Positions 53,558-60,552 of a stretch of 60,552 nt of DNA are shown here, one piece after another. Positions within the stretch are counted from its first letter, which is position 1; each line of letters opens with the position of its first letter. A program made the position numbers and the translations under genes. Source of the stretch: Opitutaceae bacterium (lineage in GTDB: Bacteria > Verrucomicrobiota > Verrucomicrobiia > Opitutales > Opitutaceae); the NCBI GenBank assembly GCA_003164715.1, contig PLTZ01000048.1:1-60552 (forward strand), written 5' to 3'. Below the pieces are notes generated by a model. It was not told the DNA's origin. It worked only from the letters and a program-made list of their open reading frames with translations, and made no database searches.

Positions 53558-54167
53558 GTTCCCCGATAGAGTTGTAACCCACTGGGGCGGCGACGGGCAG
53601 CCCAACGGATGGATGAGTAAGGCCCCAGGCCTTTTCGGGGCGCCTCTGATCAACGTCGCTGTGGCGCTCTTCACCGGATGGATCCCTCGGCTGGATCCCA
53701 GGCTCCGCCGAGACCCCGATGCCAATGAGCGTTCGACCGCTGCAATCGGGGTCATCAGATTGGCTGTTACCGCTCTAATGTCATTTGGGTCGCTGCTTAT
53801 CGCCGCGACCGGACTTGGCTACTATTTCAATGCCATCAGGATTGGGATCAACGTGCTGCTCCTGTTCTTCGTCGTGCTAGGCAATTACATAGGCACGGTG
53901 CGGCCAAACTACTTCGTCGGCGTCAGGACGCCGTGGACCCTGGAAAATGACATGGTCTGGCGTGCGACCCATAGGATGATCGGGCGGGTTTGGGTATTCG
54001 GCGCACTGGCATTCCTCGCTTTGCAGTTTGCAATCAAACAGTCGCTTGTCATGCCGTGTTTCGTCGCCTTTTTCTTGGTTACAGGGGCTTTGTCGATTCC
54101 CTACTCCTGGTGGCGATTCCAATCTTCTGAGTCGGCACATCGCCCACCGAACGCCCCGACCGTCTAG
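53469..54167 (+). CDS. sdpI: SdpI/DUF1648-family membrane protein
   Basis: This polytopic inner-membrane protein has 232 residues, similar to SdpI (207), the immunity and signal-transducing protein of the Sdp system. The N terminus NWLQVVILGVPFIVVAAFW is followed by the DUF1648 signature FPDRVVTHWGGDGQPNGWMSK (in part). Further helices are seen at AVTALMSFGSLLIAATGLGYY, INVLLLFFVVLGNYIG and WVFGALAFLALQFAI. YFVGVRTPWTLENDMVWRATH (in part) is the SdpI/YhfL hallmark with the Trp-Thr-Leu motif. ATG 53469 starts inside the repressor gene. Base composition of this pair is more A+T-rich than the neighbours. Confidence 0.88.
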   Translation: MQTLRWLKENWLQVVILGVPFIVVAAFWDKFPDRVVTHWGGDGQPNGWMSKAPGLFGAPLINVAVALFTGWIPRLDPRLRRDPDANERSTAAIGVIRLAVTALMSFGSLLIAATGLGYYFNAIRIGINVLLLFFVVLGNYIGTVRPNYFVGVRTPWTLENDMVWRATHRMIGRVWVFGALAFLALQFAIKQSLVMPCFVAFFLVTGALSIPYSWWRFQSSESAHRPPNAPTV

Positions 54168-54456
54168 CCGCATTACTTAAGATCGGAACGCTACTTATTA
54201 GTGCTCCCGTGTGTCTAAACGGGTGAGTTGCGAAACACCTCCAAGCATTTCGACCGTTTCCTCCAGCTTCTTGAGGGCCGCCGGAAGGAAGGCCTGCATG
54301 GTTTGCCGCGCCCAGCCTTCGCCTAGGCTCCCCAGGTTCTGTGCATTGGTTGGGTTTCGCAATTGCCAAGGGATTCCCCTCGGGATTGCTCCGAATTGAG
54401 CTGGCCTTCAACGGTTCGCAGGGAACAGTGGCTGCGGACGATATACTGTAGGTGAG

Positions 54457-55632
54457 ATGGACTCATCCTCTAGACCGGCCGAGAGGCCCCATGCGGGCCG
54501 CGTCCTGAGCTGGCATAAGATGATCGTATGCATCCTGCTGGCCCTCCTGGCGGTTGCCGGAATCGCGCGAGTGCTGGCGCCCGGGTATATCCACCGCGCG
54601 ATCAACCGCCGGCTCAGCCATATCCCCGGCTACGCGGGCCACGTGGGCGACGTCGAACTGCAGCTGTGGCGGGGAGCATACCGGATCGACAACATCAATA
54701 TCGTCAAGAGCAACGGCAAGGTCCGGGAGCCGTTCTTCACCGCAAGGACGGTCGACTTCTCCATCGCGTGGGGGGAGATGTTAAAGAAGAAGTTCGTCAG
54801 CAGCATCTATGTGACCGACGGGCGCCTGATATTCCTCCGCGGCCCGACCGACGAGACCAGCCAGCTGACGGCCGATCACCGCTGGCAGGACGTCATCAGC
54901 GATGTCTTCCCGATCCACATCACGCATCTCGAGATAAAGGGTGGCGTCATCCGCTTTGTTGACACCACCCGCGAACCGCGCGTCGACATCGGGATCGAGC
55001 ACATTGACGTTGTTGCGACGGGCCTGCGCAACCGCCCTTCGAGGAGGGCCGAGGTCTTCCCCGCGACGATCGACATTTCAGGGCGGTCGATCGGAAATGG
55101 AGAGCTGCGCCTGAACGCGAAATTGGAGCCCCTCGCGGATCAGCCGCATTTCAAGCTCGCCCTTGAGCTGAGGAAGGTCTCCCTGCCGGCGCTGAACGAC
55201 CTGCTGAGGGCCTATGTCGGCATCGACGTGTCACAGGGGCAGTTCGACGTATTCGGGCAGATGGCCATGCAGAAGGGACATTTTGAGGGATACCTGAAGC
55301 CGTTCCTGGACCACGTCGACTTCAGGAACCATGACGATGCGAGCAGGAAGCTTGGTGCGCGCATTCGGAAGGACGCCCTTGTTTCGGTGATCAAGCTATT
55401 TAGGAATAATGACACCCAGCAGCTGGCCACCCGCATCCCTTTCTCTGGTGATGCACAGAGCATGGATGTCAGGACGCTGAGGACAATAATGAACGGGCTG
55501 CATCACGGCTTCGTGGCGGCATTGCCGCAGAGCTTCGAGGGGACCACGCACCCCGACGCAGCTGAGTCCGAGCTGCCGCCCATGCCCCCCGCAGTTTCCG
55601 GGCCGGTTTCCGCAGCGAAGCCGCAGCCCTGA
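54457..55632 (+). CDS. AsmA/DUF748-like inner-membrane anchored periplasmic protein
   Basis: 391 residues. One N-terminal helix (MIVCILLALLAVAGIARVLA) anchors a periplasmic part that reads as DUF748/AsmA-like: INRRLSHIPGYAGHVGDVEL, FTARTVDFSIAWGEMLKKKF, and the long beta-rich repeats such as FPIHITHLEIKGGVIRFVD (in part). AsmA-like proteins form hydrophobic grooves that carry phospholipid between membranes. This is a short member with a Pro-rich tail (ELPPMPPAVSGPVSAAKPQP). A TATACT at 54442-54447 could be a -10 box and would give a very short leader before ATG 54457. The 286 bases upstream show nothing else. Confidence 0.82.
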   Translation: MDSSSRPAERPHAGRVLSWHKMIVCILLALLAVAGIARVLAPGYIHRAINRRLSHIPGYAGHVGDVELQLWRGAYRIDNINIVKSNGKVREPFFTARTVDFSIAWGEMLKKKFVSSIYVTDGRLIFLRGPTDETSQLTADHRWQDVISDVFPIHITHLEIKGGVIRFVDTTREPRVDIGIEHIDVVATGLRNRPSRRAEVFPATIDISGRSIGNGELRLNAKLEPLADQPHFKLALELRKVSLPALNDLLRAYVGIDVSQGQFDVFGQMAMQKGHFEGYLKPFLDHVDFRNHDDASRKLGARIRKDALVSVIKLFRNNDTQQLATRIPFSGDAQSMDVRTLRTIMNGLHHGFVAALPQSFEGTTHPDAAESELPPMPPAVSGPVSAAKPQP

Positions 55633-55774
55633 GGGACCCTGTCCTCAGGCGCCGACGCGCCACCTCGGGCGTTGCCGTCGGTGTTCGGACCGTTGGCTGG
55701 CAGCTCCCGCTGTTTCCAAAGGCCCCTCTCCAATCAGCAACGGGGCGCTTCCGTCCGCGCTCTTGCGAGAAGCA

Positions 55775-55800
55775 GACCTGTTCCCAAACGGGTCCTTTTT
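55775..55800 (+). terminator. Terminator-like hairpin, copy 2
   Basis: GACCTGTT pairs with AACGGGTC (8 base pairs with one T-G wobble) around loop CCCA, followed by C and five T. It lies 143 bases after the DUF748-like gene on the same strand and is nearly identical to the hairpin at 53108. Confidence 0.65.
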
Positions 55801-55923
55801 GAGACGGGTGGCGGACACCCGGTTTCGGTCCGATTTTGGTTTCACTTCGTCTTGCTGCTATGAAACCCGAACGATAGACTCGTCGGACGTAGAGGGCCGG
55901 TCTAAGCAATCCCGCTAACGAAC

Positions 55924-56778
55924 ATGGTCGCTCGCCAAATTCTTCAAGTGCCGGTGTGGCTGCTTGCCGGCTACGGCGCGCTATTGAATGCCCAGCCGCC
56001 TGCAGCCCCATCCATGGATAAAGTCGTGGGTATAACGGCCGTGTGTTCAAGGGTGAGCAAGGACTACGTCCGCACGAAACTGCCTGACGGTTCGTTCCAA
56101 CCCGAGGAATACGCCCTTGGGAAGGGTGGGCGGCTCGATGGATCCTTTCGTGATCCCTCTTTCGACAACTCGAGATTCATCGACATTGCGCGGGCCGTCA
56201 CGGGTCCGTTGGCGGCGCAGAATTATCGTCCAGCAAAGAAGCCAGATACGGAGAAGCTGCTCATCATGGTCTACTGGGGAACCACGATTGTGCCCGATCC
56301 GATGTCAATGTCGCCGGCCTGGACGGGCCTTAACAACGAGATTGGTCCTAAGACCGATGTGCAGCAGCTAGGGCAACTCTACACGGATGACATCATGCGC
56401 AACCAGATTGACAAAAAGAACGCGATGGTGCTGGGCTACGATTCTGATGGGTCGGCTGGGAGCGACGGGATATCGGCGGCCTTACATAGAGGCGAATTGC
56501 GGGCAGAGCTCGAAGACAGCAGATATTATGTCGTTCTGCTCGCGTTCGATTTCCAGGCTTTTCGCACTGAGAAAAAGCACAAATTGCTCTGGGAGACGCG
56601 CTTCAGCATCCAGGAAGCCAGAAATCTCTTCGACAAGGCGTTGCCGGTGATGACGCAATATGCTTCGGCGTACTTCGGACAGGATAGCCACGGGTTGGTG
56701 AGGACGAAAGTCCCGGAGGGGAAAGTATTGATTGGCGAGCCGAGATCGCTTGGCGAAGTCGAGGCACCTCAGAAATAG
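55924..56778 (+). CDS. Exported protein of unknown function, paralogue of 18275-19249
   Basis: 284 residues with a hydrophobic N-terminal signal (VARQILQVPVWLLAGYGALLNA). It shares the block series of the 18275 protein: ITAVCSRVSKDYVRTKLPDG, then YALGKGGRLDGSFRDPSFDN, LLIMVYWGTT, NAMVLGYDSDG, YYVVLLAFDFQAFRTEKKH, TRFSIQEARNLFDKALPVM and GQDSHGLVRTKVPEGKVLIG / EPRSLG. The Pro/Gly insert of the other copy is absent. No known domain is recognised and there are no obvious catalytic residues. Third-position GC is lower than in the 18 kb copy, so the duplication is old or one copy was acquired. It is preceded by a terminator hairpin and stands alone. Confidence 0.8.
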   Translation: MVARQILQVPVWLLAGYGALLNAQPPAAPSMDKVVGITAVCSRVSKDYVRTKLPDGSFQPEEYALGKGGRLDGSFRDPSFDNSRFIDIARAVTGPLAAQNYRPAKKPDTEKLLIMVYWGTTIVPDPMSMSPAWTGLNNEIGPKTDVQQLGQLYTDDIMRNQIDKKNAMVLGYDSDGSAGSDGISAALHRGELRAELEDSRYYVVLLAFDFQAFRTEKKHKLLWETRFSIQEARNLFDKALPVMTQYASAYFGQDSHGLVRTKVPEGKVLIGEPRSLGEVEAPQK

Positions 56779-57163
56779 GCGGCTGCCTTCCCGACACGCA
56801 TAGACCCTGACGCGCACGGTCCGGAAATGGGTGGGTTTTCGAACTCTGAAGGAGAGCAATAACGTTCGTGCGATCTTCCGCATAGCAAAACAATCTGCTT
56901 CAGGGAATCACCACAACCTCGGCCGTGATTGCCGCCTATCTCAGGAGCCAATAAGCGATGGCAGCGCCAAGCCGCTGAACTGATCCTTGGTGCTACTTGA
57001 GACAATTCTCTTTTGCCCGTATATCCAGGAAATCCCTTGATCTGCTGTTCGATTGTCGACGGGATGAGCTACGTCCATCTGGTTCGCACTGCATGAAAGG
57101 CCGCAACGTCCCCAATCTAGGCGAGGGCCGGGCCGCAACCCTCCCTATGCCAACCCACCCACT
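56779..57163. other. Gene-free region
   Basis: These 385 bases lie between the paralogue gene and the pilin-like lipoprotein gene. No reading frame here looks protein-like, and I see no repeat or convincing terminator. The promoter of the gene at 57164 must lie here, but no clear -35/-10 pair stands out. Confidence 0.6.
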
Positions 57164-59380
57164 ATGAGCTATCAAAGCACATCTCTTGCCCGTAGCAGAC
57201 TGACCCTGACTGTGGCGCTTGTCCTCCTCGTGTCCCTCTGCGCCTGCGCAAGAAAGGCGGAGACCACGGAACGCGTCGCGCCTGGACCCGCGGCGGTCCC
57301 TCTCGTAAAGGGCGATGAAAAGAGCCGGCATTTCGACGCGGTGAACGCACATATTGAGCTTGGGGGCACTATGTACGGGTATGTGGACATCGACGGCGAC
57401 ATGCTCGAGCTGGCGGGGTCCGTTCAGCGTGTGGTGGCGCAGCTCGCCAAGGTGCAGCCGCAACTTTCCATGTTCGCGAAGCAGGACTTCAAGGTCCTGA
57501 TGATGGACCTTGGGCTCGATGATATTAAGGCGGTTGGACTCAGCTCGGTGCATCAGGCGGGCGGGACCTACAGGAATCGGGCGTTTCTCTACACTCCGAA
57601 GGGGCGCCACGGTCTATTCGCAATCTTTGGCGGGAAGCCCGGCGGGTTTGTGGGTACCCGGCTTGCACCGAAGGACGTGGACGTTTTCGCCGAGCATGAA
57701 TTCGACATCGATGCGGTCTACCAGACGGTAAAGGCGCTGATCACCAAGGTGAACGGGCCCGATGCAGGGGATGCCTTCGAGAAGATGGTGAAGAAGGCCG
57801 GATCAGGCGCCCATTTCTCGCTGCTCGACCTGCTTGAGGGGCTGAACGGCCGAGCGACGTTCATCGTGCGGCTGGATCCGGTGAAAAACGTTTCTCTCCC
57901 GGGCCCAAAGCCTGTGAAGATCCCTGCCTTCTCGGTCTTGGTCCGAGTTGATGGTGTCGGGTCCGCGATCGAGACCACTCTGGCGGCTAACGCCGCCGCG
58001 TTCGTGCCTTCCCAGGAAGGATCGCTCCACCTCTACACGGCCAAGGACGCTTCGCCCCTGGAGGGTATCAAGCTCGTGCTGGCCGTCGACGGGAAGGCCC
58101 TGTATGCGGCAACGTCCCCGGAGTTCCTTCACGAATGCTTGGGCCGCACCGACGGACTGGACAAGAACCCGGACTTTGTCTCGGCGCTCGCAGAACTCGG
58201 GCCGGATGGAAACGGCATAACATGGGTTTCTCCTCGATTCTTTTCCCGGATTAAGGCGCTTCCTGACATAAACCAGGAGGTTTCGCCAGAGGCACGCGGC
58301 TTCATCGACATCTACGCGGCCAACCTCCCGACGGTAAGCTCCCCCCTGCTTTCGGTCCGCACGAACCTGCCCGACGGCATCCTGATCCGGTCGACCTGGA
58401 ATCGTTCGCTCAAGGCGGACGTCGCCATGCTCACGATCTATAATCCGCTTACGGTTGGCCTCGTGGCTGCGATGGCGATCCCCGCTTTCCAGAAGGTGCG
58501 GGCCAATTCCCAGGCAATGGCGATCATGAACAACCTGCGCATGCTCTCGGCAGCTGCAGACCAACACTACCTCGAGAAAGGGGTGAATACCGCGACCTAT
58601 GAAGACCTGGTTGGGCCCGGCAAGTACGTCAAAGCGGTCGTGTCGGTCGCCGGCGAAGACTACCGGCAGGTCGTGTTTGCCCAGGGGCGGCGGCTCACAG
58701 TTCACCTGCCGGATGGCCGGGTGTTCAATTACCCGGCGGATCCATCTCAGACCTGGAACCCGCGCAATGCGATGGGAGTCCCGGTTACGAGCGACGACGT
58801 CCACAAACGGATGAGCGTGGTCAATAACCTAAAGGCCCTGGAAAGGGCTGCTACCCATTTCTACGAGGCCAAAGGTGCAACGACTACGACCTTCAGCGAG
58901 GTCATGAGCGAGCCGATCCACCCTGATATAACCTCCATCATGGGTGAGGATTACCGATCGGTGGTACTGGAAAAGGGTACTCCCGTTCAGGTACAGCTTC
59001 CCGACGGTCGCGTCGTGCGGGCCTCGGCGGCGACCTATGGCCCCGAACGGCTCGTTAGCAAAGGTGCCCAAGAAGGTCCGGTCGTGCCCGGTAACCCATC
59101 GCCCCTCCAAGTTCAGCAGTATGTGAACCCAAGCGATGCGGCGATCATGGAGAACCTGCGGAAACTGAACGACGCCGCGAATGCGTATTATGACGCCAAC
59201 GGCACCACCTCCGTGACCCTCGAGAATCTTGTTGGGCCCGGGACCATGATTCCTGAATTGGTTCCGGTGGCCGGAGAGAATTACCGCTCGGTTCTCTTCA
59301 TGAAGGGTCATCCGCTTCGCCTCTTCCTTAAGGACGGCCGGACGTTAATCTATCCGCCCTCGAACCCGGTCCATCCCTGA
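57164..59380 (+). CDS. Lipoprotein with pilin-like segment and three C-terminal repeats, unknown function
   Basis: 738 residues. A lipoprotein-type signal ends SLCAC, with Cys28 as likely lipidation site. Residues about 50-425 form a large exported domain, loosely DUF3352-like, with FLYTPKGRHGLFAIFGG and LEGIKLVLAVDGKALYAAT. Near 429-450 is a hydrophobic segment VGLVAAMAIPAFQKVR followed by IMNNLRMLSAAADQHYLEKG, which looks like the N-terminal helix of a type IV pilin or pseudopilin but without a prepilin peptidase site. Three repeats of about 100 residues follow. Each contains NNLRxLxxAA..Y, a Thr-rich stretch, GEDYRxVxF and LPDGRxxxYP; they start near residues 447, 553 and 665. A role in envelope assembly or secretion is a guess only. 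Confidence 0.75.
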   Translation: MSYQSTSLARSRLTLTVALVLLVSLCACARKAETTERVAPGPAAVPLVKGDEKSRHFDAVNAHIELGGTMYGYVDIDGDMLELAGSVQRVVAQLAKVQPQLSMFAKQDFKVLMMDLGLDDIKAVGLSSVHQAGGTYRNRAFLYTPKGRHGLFAIFGGKPGGFVGTRLAPKDVDVFAEHEFDIDAVYQTVKALITKVNGPDAGDAFEKMVKKAGSGAHFSLLDLLEGLNGRATFIVRLDPVKNVSLPGPKPVKIPAFSVLVRVDGVGSAIETTLAANAAAFVPSQEGSLHLYTAKDASPLEGIKLVLAVDGKALYAATSPEFLHECLGRTDGLDKNPDFVSALAELGPDGNGITWVSPRFFSRIKALPDINQEVSPEARGFIDIYAANLPTVSSPLLSVRTNLPDGILIRSTWNRSLKADVAMLTIYNPLTVGLVAAMAIPAFQKVRANSQAMAIMNNLRMLSAAADQHYLEKGVNTATYEDLVGPGKYVKAVVSVAGEDYRQVVFAQGRRLTVHLPDGRVFNYPADPSQTWNPRNAMGVPVTSDDVHKRMSVVNNLKALERAATHFYEAKGATTTTFSEVMSEPIHPDITSIMGEDYRSVVLEKGTPVQVQLPDGRVVRASAATYGPERLVSKGAQEGPVVPGNPSPLQVQQYVNPSDAAIMENLRKLNDAANAYYDANGTTSVTLENLVGPGTMIPELVPVAGENYRSVLFMKGHPLRLFLKDGRTLIYPPSNPVHP

Positions 59381-59619
59381 TGCGAGCATCGGTGCATGGA
59401 GCATTGGACCTGTAAGCCGAAGCCTCGGTTCGCTGCGCTCCGATCGAATACGGTCAATGCCCTATCCCCGTTCACGCACCTCCCATTCCAATAATCTATC
59501 GTCGTCCTCTTTGTGGGGAAAAGTACTTGGCATTGTTCCTGAATGGGTGGTTTTTTGGACACTCAGCAAGGAATGAAGCAAGTTTAGCTTGCCGTGGAGG
59601 AGGCGTTCGATGTGACCAC

Positions 59620-60552
59620 TCAGGGAACTTCGTACACTTCCACCAAGGCCACTCCACCGTCACCGGCGGCCCCGGAGACCTGGGCCGTGTAAGCGCCGGG
59701 CGGAAGTGTGATGAGAATTGCCGAATCCATGCTGGACGGATTATTCCATGGAAACGCGCTCACGGACGCGGCGGTGCTGGAAATCTGGGCGCTGCCGCCC
59801 CAGCCGCTGTTACTTGCAAGCTGTTGTGAGCCGTCGAAAAGCTGCAACTGGGGGTCGGATAGCGTGCCCGCGAGGCCAAACGTGTTGGCAAGGGCCGGCC
59901 CCGAGGCGCGGATCAGCACGGTTCGCGAAGTGGAGCCGCCGATGACAAAACCGGCGATTAGTACGGAGCTGCCGGTGCCGACTTGGGCGCGGTCGGAGAT
60001 GTTGACGAGCCGCGGCATCCCGGGGGTGTATGTTCCCATCGGAGTGACGTCGTAGACCTCGGCCAGGGCCATCCCGGTGTCGCCGGACTGACCGGCGGCT
60101 ACGACAGTATAGGCCCCCCGGCCAAGACTGGTCAGAAGCGCGGAGTCTGGGCTCGACGGGCTGGTCCACGGGAAGGCTCCGGCCGCATTCGCGGCGGCGG
60201 TGATCAGCGCATTTCCCGCCCAGCCTTGGTTGGCTCCCAGCACGGTGGAGCCCTTGTAAAGCTTAAGCGTTGGGTCGGGCAGGGTGCCAGTGAGGCCAAA
60301 GGAGGCAGTGAGAGCTGGACCTGAGACGCGGGCCAGGATTGGTTCGGATCCCTCCGTGCCGCCGCCGCCAATGACAAAACCGGAGATAAGGACGTTGTTG
60401 CCCGATCCAACCGGGGCCCGACACGAGCTGTTGATGAGCCGCCCGGTGTCATCGGTAGCATCTACCGTCAGCGTCGTTGGCAGGGAGCCGAACGATCCAA
60501 CGCCATTGGCAAAAAGGCAAACGTAGCTGCCTGCCCTGGTGGCACTTCCTGT
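59620..60552 (-). CDS. Surface protein with repeated C-terminal modules, 3' part only
   Basis: The frame is open to the window edge, so the start lies beyond 60552; 310 residues are visible. After a short Ig-like end (ANGVGSFGSLPTTLTV) there are two modules of about 125 residues. Each has a VLISGFVIGG or VLIAGFVIGG strand, an ILARVSGPAL or VLIRASGPAL core, a DPTLKLYKGS or DPQLQLFDGS stretch, and a GAYTxxxxG...GMALAEVYDV or GVALVEVYEV ending. The protein stops directly after the last module. The same module pair ends the delta-60 protein at 5437-11493, so the two belong to one class of exported proteins with a shared C-terminal region. What it is attached to upstream cannot be seen. Confidence 0.85.
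   Translation of the reverse strand, partial: TGSATRAGSYVCLFANGVGSFGSLPTTLTVDATDDTGRLINSSCRAPVGSGNNVLISGFVIGGGGTEGSEPILARVSGPALTASFGLTGTLPDPTLKLYKGSTVLGANQGWAGNALITAAANAAGAFPWTSPSSPDSALLTSLGRGAYTVVAAGQSGDTGMALAEVYDVTPMGTYTPGMPRLVNISDRAQVGTGSSVLIAGFVIGGSTSRTVLIRASGPALANTFGLAGTLSDPQLQLFDGSQQLASNSGWGGSAQISSTAASVSAFPWNNPSSMDSAILITLPPGAYTAQVSGAAGDGGVALVEVYEVP

Noticed and set aside
56941-57138. 65-residue minus-strand frame before the pilin-like lipoprotein
   Set aside because: No start context, no hydrophobic or domain features, and composition resembling non-coding DNA.

Overview
The window reads as chromosomal DNA from a GC-rich, Gram-negative bacterium, most likely a member of Verrucomicrobiota close to Opitutaceae. 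This is inferred from the mix of families: a giant delta-60 repeat surface protein with the C-terminal modules common in that phylum, a YXWGXW-repeat protein, SHD1-plus-papain exported proteins, many Gfo/Idh/MocA and TIM-barrel sugar enzymes, DUF1343/NamZ, and weak Shine-Dalgarno sequences. No taxonomic search was possible. No phage, insertion sequence, CRISPR array or replication origin was seen.

Region by region. 1-12.2 kb: tRNA-Glu(UUC), purC, cinA, a short uvrC, a sialate O-acetylesterase-like protein that lacks its catalytic Ser and His, a 2018-residue delta-60 repeat protein and an exported PrxQ-type peroxiredoxin. 12.2-18.2 kb: an eroded reading frame, a CorC/HlyC CBS-domain membrane protein, an ABC ATPase-permease-DUF3299 operon resembling the zinc-linked PA4064-PA4066 genes of Pseudomonas aeruginosa, an ACT-domain protein, a CDF metal transporter and a 53-residue membrane protein. 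18.2-26.3 kb: exported proteins of unknown role, an outer-membrane barrel, DUF4337, an RNB exoribonuclease, a papain-like exported protein and GTP-dependent PEP carboxykinase.

26.3-35.5 kb is the most suggestive system. Seven co-oriented genes encode glycerate kinase, an NamZ-type lipoprotein, three Gfo/Idh/MocA oxidoreductases and two xylose-isomerase-like TIM barrels. A dipeptide epimerase is divergent from them. I infer a peptidoglycan (muropeptide) salvage locus in which released amino sugar is handled by oxidoreductase plus TIM-barrel chemistry. 35.5-37.9 kb holds two RNA methyltransferases (RlmM, SpoU) and a cytochrome b562-like protein.

37.8-45.9 kb: a large hybrid sensor kinase split by a one-base frameshift in a C-run, then metallophosphoesterase, aldo/keto reductase, DsbA-like protein and polyphosphate glucokinase. 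46.2-50.8 kb: a MacA/MacB-type export operon with two permeases and no outer-membrane channel gene. 50.8-60.5 kb: an adenylate-kinase-like protein, an intergenic region with a strong GNRA hairpin/terminator and possible structured RNA, a small propeller protein, an SdpR/SdpI pair behind A+T-rich tandem octamers, an AsmA/DUF748-like protein, a paralogue of the 18.3 kb exported protein, a lipoprotein carrying a pilin-like segment and three repeats, and the 3' part of another surface protein that runs off the window end.
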